Assembly: GCF_006937785.1 (NCBI RefSeq)
Contig: NZ_SJEE01000004.1
Coordinates: forward strand, 204,336 to 268,335
Direction of reading: 5' to 3'
DNA from: Pseudanabaena sp. UWO311
GTDB taxonomy: Bacteria > Cyanobacteriota > Cyanobacteriia > Pseudanabaenales > Pseudanabaenaceae
Length of the DNA stretch: 64,000 nucleotides
Shown here: piece after piece, positions 34,509-44,110 of the stretch
Layout: the number at the start of each line of letters is the position of its first letter
Numbering within the stretch: position 1 is the first letter of the stretch
Translations under genes and position numbers: made by a program
Notes under the pieces: generated by a model
Told to the model about the DNA's origin: nothing
Seen by the model: only the letters and a program-made list of their open reading frames with translations
The model's database searches: none

Positions 34509-35216
34509 ATGGAACACGATAAAAGCTCTGAAATCAAAAAAACTGATGCAAATACTGGTGCAAATACTAGTGCTATTAACAGTTCAAAAGATAAAGGTGG
34601 CAATCCTTTCTTATATAAAATGTTCAAGTGGCTGGTAGTTAGACCACTGTTGTATTTGTTTTATCAAGAGCGAATTTATGGTGCTGAGAATGTGCCACTC
34701 ACAGGCAATCTTATCGTCGTTAGTAATCATGCTAGTGACTTCGATCCTCTAATTGTTGGTAGTTGCATGGGTCGTCCTGTTGCATTTATGGCAAAAGAGG
34801 AATTATTTGAAATACCCGTGCTCAAACAAGCAATTCTCGCCTTCGGCGCTTATCCAGTTAAGCGTGGAGCTGGCGATCGCGCCGCAATTCGGGCTGCGAT
34901 CGCTTCTATTGAAAAAGGTTGGGCGACGGGTATTTTTTTGCAAGGTACAAGGACATTGGATGGACGAGTGACAGAACCAAAGTTGGGAGCAGCCATGATT
35001 GCGGCAAAAACTCAAGCTCCATTTTTGCCAATTAGTATTTGGGGGACAGAAACAATTTTACCGAAGGGGGCAAAGTTTCCGAAGTTATTTCAGCCTGTTA
35101 CTGTCAGAATCGGTGAGCTACTTCCACCACCTGAAGCAAGCGATCGCGAGACTTTAGAAGTATATACACAAAGATGTGCTGATGCGATTAACGCTCTGCA
35201 CGAATTAGGAAGATAA
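34509..35216 (+). CDS. plsC: 1-acyl-sn-glycerol-3-phosphate acyltransferase
   Basis: 235 aa. After a disordered 35-residue N-terminus come a membrane-associating segment (FKWLVVRPLLYLFYQERI), the catalytic NHASDFDPL (H-x4-D), and the substrate motif IFLQGTRTLDG in place of the common EGTR. PISIWGTETILPKG and the downstream strand agree with PlsC. It adds the second acyl chain to lysophosphatidate at the membrane in phospholipid and glycolipid synthesis. Confidence 0.9.
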   Translation: MEHDKSSEIKKTDANTGANTSAINSSKDKGGNPFLYKMFKWLVVRPLLYLFYQERIYGAENVPLTGNLIVVSNHASDFDPLIVGSCMGRPVAFMAKEELFEIPVLKQAILAFGAYPVKRGAGDRAAIRAAIASIEKGWATGIFLQGTRTLDGRVTEPKLGAAMIAAKTQAPFLPISIWGTETILPKGAKFPKLFQPVTVRIGELLPPPEASDRETLEVYTQRCADAINALHELGR

Positions 35217-35250
35217 AAAGAAAGGGTTCTAAATAGAACCCTTTCTTTTT
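35215..35250. terminator. plsC terminator hairpin
   Basis: AAAAGAAAGGGTTCT and its inverse flank AAAT, ending in a T-tract, starting at the plsC stop codon. Confidence 0.75.
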
Positions 35251-35271
35251 ATGAAAACCCTCACTAATAGC

Positions 35272-35308
35272 AAGAGAAGTTGCGGCGCAAAGCGCCGCAA
35301 CTTCTCTT
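35272..35308. terminator. Family A hairpin at the pyk 3' end
   Basis: AAGAGAAGTTGCGGCGC and its exact inverse around AAA lie directly after the minus-strand pyruvate kinase stop. Confidence 0.65.
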
Positions 35309-35315
35309 TTGGATT

Positions 35316-36743
35316 TTATAGGATATGTATTTTTAGGAAATTCGTTCCTCCTTGTATGCCCATAGGAATGCCACCAACAATCAAAATGCGATCGCCTTTA
35401 GACGCAAGCTTTCGTCCTAATAGACAAAACTCCACCTGTTGCAGCACCATCTCAAAGGAACTCGCTTCTTCGTCCAACAACAGGGGTTTAACACCCCAAA
35501 CTAAATTGAGACGATGATAAACATGAATGTTAGGAGACAGAGCAATAATGGGGATTTTAAGACGCTCCTTAGAAGCGAGAATTGCGGTGTAACCACTAGC
35601 CGTAAAGGCGACGATACAATGAAAATCGATCACATCAGAAATTACATGAAGTGCTTCACTAATCGCATGAACTTCATCAGTTCTTGACGCGGGATAGTTG
35701 GCAAACTTGACATCTTTTTCCACTTCCGCTGCGATTCTAGTCATCATTTCTACGGCTTGAACAGGATAGTCTCCAACCGCCGACTCTCCTGAAAGCATCA
35801 CCGCATCAGTGCCATCCATAATTGCATTTGCCACATCACTTGCCTCAGCTCTAGTGGGACGAGGATTCTGAATCATGCTTTCTAACATCTGCGTGGCAGT
35901 GATTACAGGAATTCCGCTTTCATTACAACGGCGAATTATGTGCTTTTGAATCATCGGAACCTGTTCTGGGGGCATTTCTACACCTAAGTCACCCCGAGCC
36001 ACCATGATCCCATCGACAACGGTAAGAATTTCTTCTAGATTCGTGATCGCCTGAGGTTTTTCGATTTTGGCAATAATCGATACCGATTTACCATATTCGG
36101 TAATTAGGGATTTTAGCAGTTTTACATCGGCAGCCTGTCTTACAAAGCTTAAAGAAATCCAATCCACACCTTGCTCTAGTCCAAAGGCAAGATCCTGTCG
36201 ATCTTTATCGGTCATCGAGGGTAATCGTAAATTTAGACTAGGAAAGTTGACTCCCTTATGACTAGTGATTGTGCCACCTTTGACCACTTCACAATGCACA
36301 GCATTACCCTCAACACCGCTTACTCTAAGCTCAAAGATGCCATCGGCTAATAAAATCTGAGTGCCAATAGTCGCTTCTTCAGCAACATAAGGATAATCAA
36401 TAGCGATCGCATCTAAAAAAGCTTGATCTGATTTCTGAAGCTGCTCCATCGGTACGAGAGTTACAAATTTACCCTCAATTAGCTCAAGTCCCTGATCAGG
36501 CAAAGCCCCAACTCGAATTTTTGGGCCCTGTAAGTCTTGCAAAATCGTAATTGGAATATCTAATTCTTCAGACACCTCTCGGATCATGGCGATAGTTTTG
36601 GCATGATCTTCATAACTGCCGTGGGAAAAGTTCAACCTTGCGACAGTAACTCCTGCCTCTACCATTTTGCGGAAGACTTGAGGCGATCGGCTAGCAGGTC
36701 CAATGGTGGCAACGATCTTAGTCAAATGTTGAGGAATTGCCAT
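35316..36743 (-). CDS. pyk: Pyruvate kinase
   Basis: 475 aa. It starts at the family's first strand ([21 protein letters not shown]) and carries ARLNFSHG, the catalytic loop [18 protein letters not shown], the [17 protein letters not shown] segment with metal and substrate residues, and [10 protein letters not shown]. The alpha/beta C-domain is complete, with no extra PEP-utiliser domain. The enzyme makes ATP and pyruvate from phosphoenolpyruvate in glycolysis. It is a single gene with terminator hairpins on both sides. Confidence 0.97.
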   Translation of the reverse strand: MAIPQHLTKIVATIGPASRSPQVFRKMVEAGVTVARLNFSHGSYEDHAKTIAMIREVSEELDIPITILQDLQGPKIRVGALPDQGLELIEGKFVTLVPMEQLQKSDQAFLDAIAIDYPYVAEEATIGTQILLADGIFELRVSGVEGNAVHCEVVKGGTITSHKGVNFPSLNLRLPSMTDKDRQDLAFGLEQGVDWISLSFVRQAADVKLLKSLITEYGKSVSIIAKIEKPQAITNLEEILTVVDGIMVARGDLGVEMPPEQVPMIQKHIIRRCNESGIPVITATQMLESMIQNPRPTRAEASDVANAIMDGTDAVMLSGESAVGDYPVQAVEMMTRIAAEVEKDVKFANYPASRTDEVHAISEALHVISDVIDFHCIVAFTASGYTAILASKERLKIPIIALSPNIHVYHRLNLVWGVKPLLLDEEASSFEMVLQQVEFCLLGRKLASKGDRILIVGGIPMGIQGGTNFLKIHIL

Positions 36744-36842
36744 ACAAATCAGGGGCTAGAAATTACTACGCAATCCAATTTAACGCTAGTTCTCTGTAAT
36801 CGAAAGCCTAAATTGAACATATGGCTTTAGTCACTCTATAGC

Positions 36843-36897
36843 AAAACCCAAATAAATGAAGGCGGCGCGAAGCGCCGCCTTCATTTATTTGGGTTTT
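36843..36897. repeat. Family A hairpin (26-bp perfect arms)
   Basis: AAAACCCAAATAAATGAAGG.. and its inverse form 26 perfect pairs around GAA, with the core GGCGGCGC/GCGCCGCC. It sits upstream of pyk. Confidence 0.7.
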
Positions 36898-36937
36898 ATA
36901 CCTTACTTCTCACAAAAAAATAGCCATTATTAAAATG

Positions 36938-36974
36938 AATAAGTGGTGTGTGGCTTTGCCGCACACCACTTATT
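36938..36974. terminator. ycf48 terminator hairpin
   Basis: AATAAGTGGTGTGTGGC pairs with the near-inverse ending in CACACCACTTATT, downstream of the minus-strand ycf48 gene. Confidence 0.65.
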
Positions 36975-37010
36975 AACTGGGAAAGAATTAATCTCGCTAA
37001 GGAAGTCTAT

Positions 37011-38012
37011 TTAATCTGGAGAATAGGCAAGTAATGTGCCGTTTTGTCCAATTACAAAACCGCGATCGGGTGAAAAGAAGGTAATCTGATAGAGATTAGC
37101 GCCAACATTAGCCGCAGACATATCACGCTTCCAAGTTTTGCCACCATCTTCACTATGGAGCAATCTTGAGCTACCACCTGAGATCCAGACATTATTTTCA
37201 TCTTGATAAGCAAGATCCAACAGTCCAAATCCACCACCTTCTCTAGGAGTTTGCTTTTTCTCCCATGTATCAAATTCCCCAGCTTCACTAAACTGGACTT
37301 GTCCGCCACGATTCAACATCCAGAGTCGATTGTCGGGCGTATAGCCCATATTCTGCACACGGCGAGAGCTATTACGATTGTGTTGAATCCAAGTCATATC
37401 ACCTGGTTGCCATGTGGAATAAAAGTTGCCATTTGCTGAGATGGCAACATAACGACCATCTTCGCTACGGTTGAGGTTACGAGCATTGCCAACGGCTTGA
37501 GTAACTAATGCTTTCCAATTTTGTCCAGCATCTTCAGTCGCATAGATCGCACCTAAGTCTGTGACCATTTCGGCAGAGTTTTTACCAGAAGCAACGATCG
37601 CAAAGGGATCGCCAGGGAGCTTAGAGCTAAGTCCGATCCGTGACCAAGATTTACCGCTATCAGTAGTATGCAGCAATAGGGCAGGTTGTCCCGTAATCCA
37701 GCCTTCAGCCCCAGAGAAGCTAACTGATGAAAAGCGATAGATGCTATCACCAAGATCGAGTTTGCGTTCTTCCCATGTGTTGCCGCCATCAGTGGATTCG
37801 AGCAAAGTTGCATCAGTACCAACGAGCCAGCCATGATTAGGCTCAGATTTGTCAAACCATAAATCAAGGGGCGTAATTGCTACTGGAAGTTCAACTTTAT
37901 GCCAACTACCGCTACTTGCAAAGGCGCTAGGAATATTGCCCAATAAGGTTAAGCAAATAAGTAATACACAAATCGAGAAGGAGCTTAGAAAGCGTTTTAG
38001 GCTTTTTTTCAT
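37011..38012 (-). CDS. ycf48: Photosystem II assembly protein Ycf48
   Basis: 333 aa. A signal peptide (SICVLLICLTLLGNIPSAFAS) leads to a seven-bladed propeller with repeated STDGGNTWEE / TTDSGKSWSR / TEDAGQNWKA / SEDGGKTWKR blade motifs. This is Ycf48 (Hcf136 in plants), a thylakoid-lumen factor that binds early D1 and helps build the photosystem II reaction centre. The upstream same-strand gene is rubredoxin rubA, as in most cyanobacteria. The psbEFLJ genes that normally follow are absent here. Confidence 0.95.
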   Translation of the reverse strand: MKKSLKRFLSSFSICVLLICLTLLGNIPSAFASSGSWHKVELPVAITPLDLWFDKSEPNHGWLVGTDATLLESTDGGNTWEERKLDLGDSIYRFSSVSFSGAEGWITGQPALLLHTTDSGKSWSRIGLSSKLPGDPFAIVASGKNSAEMVTDLGAIYATEDAGQNWKALVTQAVGNARNLNRSEDGRYVAISANGNFYSTWQPGDMTWIQHNRNSSRRVQNMGYTPDNRLWMLNRGGQVQFSEAGEFDTWEKKQTPREGGGFGLLDLAYQDENNVWISGGSSRLLHSEDGGKTWKRDMSAANVGANLYQITFFSPDRGFVIGQNGTLLAYSPD

Positions 38013-38070
38013 AAAAATTTAGTAAAAATAATGATGGTTGTGATGCTAATTAAAATTGCGAATGAATAAA

Positions 38071-38472
38071 TTAATCCAAGGCATAGAGACTGATAAAGAA
38101 TGCTACTGCTAAGGCTAAAGAGCCAAATATGAGTAGATTTTTTTGACCTGGGGTCATGACATTGACACCAAATCCGTAGCCGAGATTTTCGGCAAAGCCT
38201 GAGGGCTTGGAGGCAATACCAATATCTGAGAAGGCTTTTTTCTTGGTGTTGCACACAGGGCATCGCCAATCTTCACTTATGGTCTCAAAGGCTGTACCAG
38301 CAGGGATATTGCGTTTAGTATCGCCGATGGATGGTTCATATATATAGCCACATACGCCACATTCATGACGATGCAGCTCTTCGTCAGCTTCAGAGGCTTC
38401 AACTATGGTGATATTTATTACGGGTTTAGTTTCTGATTTAGAGGTTTCCGTATTTATTGATTCGGGTTCCAT
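38071..38472 (-). CDS. rubA: Membrane-anchored rubredoxin RubA
   Basis: The ATG at 38472 starts a 133-aa protein; the frame is open further upstream but that part is not rubredoxin-like. It has an acidic leader, the iron site HECGVCGYIYEP with ISEDWRCPVCNTKK, and one C-terminal membrane helix (NLLIFGSLALAVAFFISLYAL). RubA is needed for photosystem assembly and lies just upstream of ycf48 with the usual order. It acts at the thylakoid, with the rubredoxin domain in the cytoplasm by family knowledge. Confidence 0.93.
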   Translation of the reverse strand: MEPESINTETSKSETKPVINITIVEASEADEELHRHECGVCGYIYEPSIGDTKRNIPAGTAFETISEDWRCPVCNTKKKAFSDIGIASKPSGFAENLGYGFGVNVMTPGQKNLLIFGSLALAVAFFISLYALD

Positions 38473-38599
38473 GGGTTTGATCGTTTTGAATGTATGTTTA
38501 GGCGATCGCTTGTTAATTCTGTTACAAATTATTACATCTTTTTGACAGGCTTGCCTAGTTGCCCAAAACACACAGGTTGTCACAGCGATCGCCCAAAAC

Positions 38600-38679
38600 T
38601 AAGTACCTGTGCAGAATAAATTACCCAAACCCGTAAGGTTGAGCCCCGCAGTGGGCGCAACCTTACGGGTTTGGGTAAT
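38600..38679. repeat. Hairpin sub-family with conserved TAAGTACCT leader, copy 2
   Basis: TAAGTACCTGTGCAGAATAA is followed by about 27-bp arms (38620-38646 and 38653-38679) that are nearly perfect. The leader matches 7047-7066. Confidence 0.65.
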
Positions 38680-38723
38680 GAGAGGATGTGGCATAATCGC
38701 TCTGGCGGAAATTTATATATTTC

Positions 38724-39236
38724 ATGGATTTAAGCTCACAAAAAGAGAAATTTAGCGAGGCTTATGTCCTAGCCATAGCCGCAACCGCAGGATATGGCAC
38801 TTACAAACCTAGTCCAGATGACGATAGTGTAGATTTTGGGATCGCGGCGCGGACTAGTTCTCAGGCTAATGGTGTTGTAACCATGCGATCGCCCAGATTG
38901 GAACTGCAACTCAAATGCACCGCAGCCCCAACCCCAAGTGGTGATAGTCTCTCATTTCCGCTTAAGCTTAAAAATTACGAAGAACTGCGAGCTGATAATT
39001 TTGTGATTCCGCGCATTCTTGTCGTTGTTCTTGTGCCCGAACTTGCGACGGACTGGCTGGCCCATTCTGAAACTGAGCTTTGTCTGCGGCGATGCGGCTA
39101 CTGGGTATCATTGCGGGGCAAACCCGCGACAAGTAATACAAAAAGCGTTAAAATATCCATACCTCGTCAAAACCAGTTTACCGTTCAAGCTCTACAGGCG
39201 ATAATGCAGAGACTAGCGCAGGGAGAATTGCCGTGA
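38724..39236 (+). CDS. DUF4365 protein (PD-(D/E)XK-like)
   Basis: 170 aa. Its motif SVDFGIAAR with Asp37, then RLELQLKCT with Gln62-x-Lys64, fits DUF4365, a family with a restriction-endonuclease-like core. The helix before it (KEKFSEAYVLAIAATAGYG) carries the conserved Glu. Such proteins occur alone or in gene pairs in defence contexts. It overlaps the next gene by four bases (GTGA), so the two are translationally coupled and probably act together. Confidence 0.7.
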   Translation: MDLSSQKEKFSEAYVLAIAATAGYGTYKPSPDDDSVDFGIAARTSSQANGVVTMRSPRLELQLKCTAAPTPSGDSLSFPLKLKNYEELRADNFVIPRILVVVLVPELATDWLAHSETELCLRRCGYWVSLRGKPATSNTKSVKISIPRQNQFTVQALQAIMQRLAQGELP

Positions 39237-40363
39237 TCCTACAAACTCCAAAAGCGAATACGTTAGAAGCCATCCGTCCTGAAACCCTCAGCCAATATCT
39301 TAAGGCTAGAGGTTGGCAAGAGTCTGGGGACTTTTTGGGCAATGCGTCAGTGTGGCATCGCGGCGAAGAATTAGAAGTTCTGTTACCAAAGAGCGATCGC
39401 CTTCGCGATTACAAAACGAGGGTTCGCGAAATTATCGATGTTTTAGAAATTTCCGAACATCGCGATCGCCAACAAATTTTAAACGATTTACTCTTACAAC
39501 CGACTGACCTGATTAAAATCCGCATCGACAGTCCAGATATTATTGGTGGCACAATTCCGATTGATGAAGCCGTGCGACTATACGAAGCAACTTCTAAAAT
39601 CATGAAGTTTGTCGCTTCGGCAACTATCGAGCCGCGTTCTGTTTATCGCGGTGGTATGTTTGCAGAAGTAAGAGAATATCTGCACGAACTCCGTGTAGGC
39701 GAGACAGAACAGGGAAGTTACATCATCAACGTTCTATCGCCAATCATGCAGGAGCATGAGAACTTTGGACGTAAGGTCAATCTCTTTCTAAACAGAGCCT
39801 TAACTGCCATTAATACGACTACCAAAGATGTCTTAGCAGGAAGCAACATCGATATTTTCGAGCAGTCTGTCGAATCTGGGGTTAGTTCCAATTTGTGTGA
39901 TGCTCTTTTGGAGGTTGGTAATTATACCGATCTGCAAGATCTCAGTTTTCGCTGGCAATGGTCGCCAATGTGGGATGCGCCAGCGATCGCTAAGGAAAAA
40001 TTGGCTCTTTCTAAGCAAACCTTTCCCGTTCTAAAGGAGGCTAGCAAGCTTCTCAAAAGCAAAAATATTATTCGTAAGCGTTCTGAATCAAAGATGCAGT
40101 CACAACGCAGCGATCACCTTACTCCGATTTCAGGTAAGGTGATTGGTTTGACGCGCCGCGATGATGCGGATATGGCTAGCGTTATTATCTTGGCGAAAAT
40201 AGAAGGGCGCGATCGCGAGTTGCAGTTAGAACTAAGCGAAAGTTTTTATGCAAAAGCAGTTCATGCTCATTTAGCACGGCGCAAAATTGCTTTTTATGGT
40301 GAAATTGTTAGAGAAAGCGAGGCGATCGCAATTCGGAATGTTCGAGATTTGTGTGTAGTTTAG
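39233..40363 (+). CDS. Conserved 376-aa partner of the DUF4365 protein
   Basis: GTG start at 39233 inside the DUF4365 stop. I do not recognise the family. The protein has an alpha/beta N-terminus (LSQYLKARGWQESGDFLG, SVWHRGEELEVLLPKSD), a helical middle with SYIINVLSPIMQEHENFGRK, and a C-terminal beta-rich segment (ISGKVIGLTRRDDADMASV) resembling an OB-like or SH3-like fold. HIP1 octamers occur in the gene, so it is not a very recent arrival. The coupling with a nuclease-like gene suggests a two-gene defence or DNA-processing module. Confidence 0.5.
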   Translation: MILQTPKANTLEAIRPETLSQYLKARGWQESGDFLGNASVWHRGEELEVLLPKSDRLRDYKTRVREIIDVLEISEHRDRQQILNDLLLQPTDLIKIRIDSPDIIGGTIPIDEAVRLYEATSKIMKFVASATIEPRSVYRGGMFAEVREYLHELRVGETEQGSYIINVLSPIMQEHENFGRKVNLFLNRALTAINTTTKDVLAGSNIDIFEQSVESGVSSNLCDALLEVGNYTDLQDLSFRWQWSPMWDAPAIAKEKLALSKQTFPVLKEASKLLKSKNIIRKRSESKMQSQRSDHLTPISGKVIGLTRRDDADMASVIILAKIEGRDRELQLELSESFYAKAVHAHLARRKIAFYGEIVRESEAIAIRNVRDLCVV

Positions 40364-40430
40364 GGATTTAGCTCTTTAAGTTTCTAAAAAATCTATTTTG
40401 TAAAGAGATATCGCATTACAGAAAAAGAAA

Positions 40431-40757
40431 ATGAATAAACCACCACTCCCCAAACCCCAACTCGATCGCACTCCAATCTCCTCCGATCAATATTTTGAAT
40501 ACACACCCGAAAAACTAGAGTTATGGAGTGGATTCTATGGATATGGAGGTCAAGACCTAACAGGCTTTTATCTTGGCATCTTGGCAAACATGGGACTTCG
40601 CGAAGCCGTGCGTCATGTGCCGATATCCAAATGGCTAGAAGCAATTCAAGAAGTTACCTTGCAAAATCCTAAACTTGATGATGCAATGCGCGATCGGCTC
40701 AACCGAGGCTTAGCAGATTTGCAAGCAGTTGCCGAATATTTAGAAGACCAAAGTTGA
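40431..40757 (+). CDS. Conserved hypothetical protein (108 aa)
   Basis: Starts MNKPPLPKPQLDRTPISSDQ; the core EYTPEKLELWSGFYGYGGQD followed by FYLGILANMGLREAVRHVP is conserved in many cyanobacterial proteins of unknown role. No catalytic motif is seen. It follows the 376-aa gene by 67 bp on the same strand. The HIP1-like content fits the host. Confidence 0.6.
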   Translation: MNKPPLPKPQLDRTPISSDQYFEYTPEKLELWSGFYGYGGQDLTGFYLGILANMGLREAVRHVPISKWLEAIQEVTLQNPKLDDAMRDRLNRGLADLQAVAEYLEDQS

Positions 40758-40786
40758 AAGTACTAGCTGCTGACTTGACCAATAAT

Positions 40787-40890
40787 TTAGAGCGCTTTGA
40801 GCTCAAACTCAAACCAAGAAAGTGTTTGAAAGTGTCGCTTTGCAATGCTTTCAAACACTTTCTTGTGGTTCATTTGATCAGAAATTGCAG
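40787..40890. repeat. Family B palindromic element, copy 4 (inverted)
   Basis: The element is in reverse orientation: TAGAGCGCTTTGAGCTCAAA at the left end and GATCAGAAATTGCAG at the right. The inner stem AGAAAGTGTTTGAAAGTG.. has two mismatches near the loop (GTGTCGC against GCAATGC). Confidence 0.7.
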
Positions 40891-41016
40891 TAGTAATAAC
40901 GTTAGAACCAACCATTTTTATTTTGGTAATTAGATTTATCTATCAAAAAATACTATTTTTCTTCTATGTACCATTAATAATTAATCACGTAAATTCGAGA
41001 AACTAGGGAAATATTC

Positions 41017-42015
41017 ATGAGTGGACTTGGCGGCCTAAATAAAACCCCTAATGGAGTAGTCCTAGGGATGGTGCAACTTCAACTACCAACAGTTGCTACC
41101 CAGCAAGACTTAGCAGCCCAGACCAAACGTATTTGTGAGATGGTAGCCAAAGCAAGGCGAAATATGCCAACTATGGACTTAGTGGTATTTCCTGAATACT
41201 CTTTACATGGTTTGTCAATGGATACAAATCCAGACATTATGTGTAAACTAGACGGGGTAGAGGTTGCAGCTTTTAAAAAAGCTTGTATTGATAATAATAT
41301 TTGGGGATGCTTTTCCCTAATGGAATACAATCCTCAAGGTAATCCCTACAACAGTGGCATTATCATTGATAATCTGGGTGAATTGAAGCTCTACTATCGC
41401 AAACTACATCCTTGGGTTCCTGTTGAGCCTTGGGAGCCAGGTGATGTGGGCATTCCAGTTTGTGAGGGGCCAAACGGTAGCACTCTCGCTCTAATTATTT
41501 GTCATGATGGCATGTTTCCAGAAATGGCTAGAGAATGTGCCTATAAAGGTGCTGAAATTATGATTCGCACAGCAGGATATACGGCTCCAATTCGTCATTC
41601 TTGGCAGATTACTAATCAAGCAAATGCTTTTTGCAACCTCATGGTGACAGCTTCGGTCTGTATGTGTGGATCTGATGGGAGTTTTGACTCTATGGGCGAA
41701 GGAATGATCGTTAACTTCGATGGGGAACCTTTGGTAATGGGTAGTCATCGTCCTGATGAAATTATCACCGCCGAAGTCCGGCCTGATCTTGTTCGAGAAG
41801 CCCGCAAATACTGGAGCGTAGAGAATAATATTTATCAATTTGGGCATCGTGGCTATGTTGCAGTCAAAGGCGGCGCACAAGATTGCCCTTATACGTATAT
41901 GCAGGATATGGTCAAAGGCAAGTATTGTCTGCCTTGGGAAGAAGATGTTGTCTATAAGGATGGAACCTCATGTGGATTCCCCTCGCCTGAACGTGTATAC
42001 AATCCAATTCCGTAA
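41017..42015 (+). CDS. amiF: Formamidase (AmiF-type aliphatic amidase)
   Basis: 332 aa, nitrilase superfamily. The catalytic Glu is in VVFPEYSLHG, the Lys in LYYRKLHPW, and the Cys in LALIICHDGMFPE. Ends with the AmiF-like CSWGFP-type stretch (DGTSCGFPSPERVYNPIP). It hydrolyses formamide to formate and ammonia, giving nitrogen. There are also two biuret-type hydrolases at 8-12 kb, so this strain seems well supplied with amide scavenging. The gene is isolated and has a hairpin terminator. Confidence 0.92.
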   Translation: MSGLGGLNKTPNGVVLGMVQLQLPTVATQQDLAAQTKRICEMVAKARRNMPTMDLVVFPEYSLHGLSMDTNPDIMCKLDGVEVAAFKKACIDNNIWGCFSLMEYNPQGNPYNSGIIIDNLGELKLYYRKLHPWVPVEPWEPGDVGIPVCEGPNGSTLALIICHDGMFPEMARECAYKGAEIMIRTAGYTAPIRHSWQITNQANAFCNLMVTASVCMCGSDGSFDSMGEGMIVNFDGEPLVMGSHRPDEIITAEVRPDLVREARKYWSVENNIYQFGHRGYVAVKGGAQDCPYTYMQDMVKGKYCLPWEEDVVYKDGTSCGFPSPERVYNPIP

Positions 42016-42033
42016 TATAGCAATGTAATACCA

Positions 42034-42066
42034 AAAGACAAAATGGCTACGCCATTTTGTCTTTTT
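42034..42066. terminator. amiF terminator hairpin
   Basis: AAAAGACAAAATGGC and its exact inverse around TAC end in a T-run. The core ATGGC-TAC-GCCAT recurs at 47707. Confidence 0.7.
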
Positions 42067-42130
42067 AAAGCCCCTACAGGAACCTTTAATTTTGGGGCAA
42101 GGGCAATCCCCTGTGGTTGCCTTGCTTCGC

Positions 42131-44110
42131 TCAAGAAGAATAGCGCTCTAGCCAACCTTGAATTGCATTTTTAAACTGTTCTCTTTCTTCAATGCTAATT
42201 CCTAAAGGATCAAAGCGATCGCGATAATAGAGATTGATAATTGCGGATAACTCATCAAATGAGGTCTGTTCAAGATTAATCCTCTCAATCCATTGCTTTA
42301 AAGTCTCAGCAGGATTACGAAAGAAGCCACGAGCGTTTAAAGCTTGCGCGATCGCAGCGAAATCAGAATTAGTCACCTTTTGCTTAGCGGATTTCACTAC
42401 TTTAGGCGATCGCTTTCTCATGGTTATCCGTTGTCTCTGTCCTTTACCCTTAAACAGAAGCCATCCTAGCAAAGCCAGTAAAATTACCCACCACCAACGC
42501 TTGAGAAGATCGCTAGTTTGTAATAGCTGCCATAAGCCTGATATTTTGAACCCTAAAAAAGCCCAAAAATCTGCAATAGATTCCCACAGCGAAGCCACAG
42601 GTTTGTCAAAAGTTGTCCAATCTGGGGGCGTAGTATCAAACTCCTGCCAAGTTCCATTTACATAGGCTAAAGTCCATGCATGGGCATCCCGTCCCCGAGC
42701 CACATACTGCCCTTCTAAAGCACTATATTCGCTCACAGAAAAGCCCACAGCATAGCGACTAGGAATTCCCACTTCCCTTAACAGAAGTGCCGCCGCAGTA
42801 GCGAAATATTCACAATGTCCGATTCTTTGTTTTAACAAGAAAGTTGATATTGCTGTGGAGCGATCATCCTTAGAGATCGCATTGTTGAGAGAATATTGAA
42901 AATTGCGATTGAAGAATTGCAATACTTTCCGCAATACTTCTTTGGGTGGTTCGCCCTTAAGCCCAATCTCATCCACAATGCGATCGAGGGCAATTTTTTC
43001 GCTCTCAGGCACATCTAAATCATCATTTGACGGTGGGCTATCTACATTAATCCCTGTCCGAAATTTAACTTGATAGTCAATTGCTTTTGCCGAGCCTTGG
43101 ATTTCAATCGTGCCAAATTGGTTCTTTTGCAACTTCTCAGCAGAGAGTTGGCTAATTTGAAATGTAGACTGAGGCATTTTCAAGAACAGCTTACCATTGC
43201 GAATCGTATCGCTAATTGTCAGTGAAGTATAGGGAGCGTCAGTTTTAGTGAATTGCCAAGTCAAGCGATCGGCTTCAGGTTGAATTGGCGTAAATTGAGA
43301 TTTCGCAGCAAGCCAAGTAGATGAATTATAGCGATTGTAGATGGATTCTCGCAGCCGAATTGGGATGTGTTGTTTGTCGATCGCTACCCGAAACAGAATG
43401 TCATTGGAGAGTTTGATCAGACCGATATCACCGATCGCAGTATCTTTTTTGACAGGATCGGAAGCGTTACGGGTCACGTCACCTGACAACCATTGCACAA
43501 CTGTTTTTTCTAGATTACCTTGCAAATTACGCAATCCGATCTGCGTCACAAATCCAGCGCTACCAGCTACAAGCAAAATACAAAGACAAATTCCAATCGA
43601 AAAGTTCTTTTTCCGCATCAGCCATAATGCTCCAGCACTCAGCCCAAACATTCCTAGATAAAAGCTAATATCGCGATTACTGGAAGCACTCGCCGCCAAA
43701 ATAGCGATCGCGAAGTAAGGAACGGTCAGATTTATTTGCAAGCGATCGCGGGATTCCGAAGACTTGGGACGCTCCCGAAAGGAAGAAAATGTGTGAAAGT
43801 CAATGACATCGGTATTGGAATAAATTTGCGCCAATAATAGAATCGATAAAATTGCAGGCAGCCATTGTAGCAGCGTATAAACAAAATAAACCGATTGGCT
43901 AGAAACGAGGAGATAAATCGTTAATCCCACAAAGCCAACCGAGCAGAAAGTCGCAATCTGTCGAAAGTCTAGTGTTGTCAAGTCCCAACGAGTCGGAATC
44001 CAGTATGCTGCTAGCACCAGCACAGCGATCGGAATTGCGAAAATCCAGAAGCCTGTCTGCCATCCCCAAAATATAACCGCCGCAATGATTAGAGGGTTTG
44101 GTATTTTCAT
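42131..44110 (-). CDS. TgpA-type transmembrane transglutaminase
   Basis: 659 aa. About six N-terminal membrane helices (DUF3488 part, residues 1-190), then a periplasmic transglutaminase core with Cys in RIGHCEYFATAAALLL, His in GRDAHAWTLAY and Asp in FDTTPPDW, a further helix near 545, and a cytosolic C-terminal DUF4129-like part. It overlaps the DUF58 gene by four bases. The MoxR-DUF58-TgpA trio is a widespread operon thought to act in envelope protein maturation or quality control. The substrate is unknown. Confidence 0.9.
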   Translation of the reverse strand: MKIPNPLIIAAVIFWGWQTGFWIFAIPIAVLVLAAYWIPTRWDLTTLDFRQIATFCSVGFVGLTIYLLVSSQSVYFVYTLLQWLPAILSILLLAQIYSNTDVIDFHTFSSFRERPKSSESRDRLQINLTVPYFAIAILAASASSNRDISFYLGMFGLSAGALWLMRKKNFSIGICLCILLVAGSAGFVTQIGLRNLQGNLEKTVVQWLSGDVTRNASDPVKKDTAIGDIGLIKLSNDILFRVAIDKQHIPIRLRESIYNRYNSSTWLAAKSQFTPIQPEADRLTWQFTKTDAPYTSLTISDTIRNGKLFLKMPQSTFQISQLSAEKLQKNQFGTIEIQGSAKAIDYQVKFRTGINVDSPPSNDDLDVPESEKIALDRIVDEIGLKGEPPKEVLRKVLQFFNRNFQYSLNNAISKDDRSTAISTFLLKQRIGHCEYFATAAALLLREVGIPSRYAVGFSVSEYSALEGQYVARGRDAHAWTLAYVNGTWQEFDTTPPDWTTFDKPVASLWESIADFWAFLGFKISGLWQLLQTSDLLKRWWWVILLALLGWLLFKGKGQRQRITMRKRSPKVVKSAKQKVTNSDFAAIAQALNARGFFRNPAETLKQWIERINLEQTSFDELSAIINLYYRDRFDPLGISIEEREQFKNAIQGWLERYSS

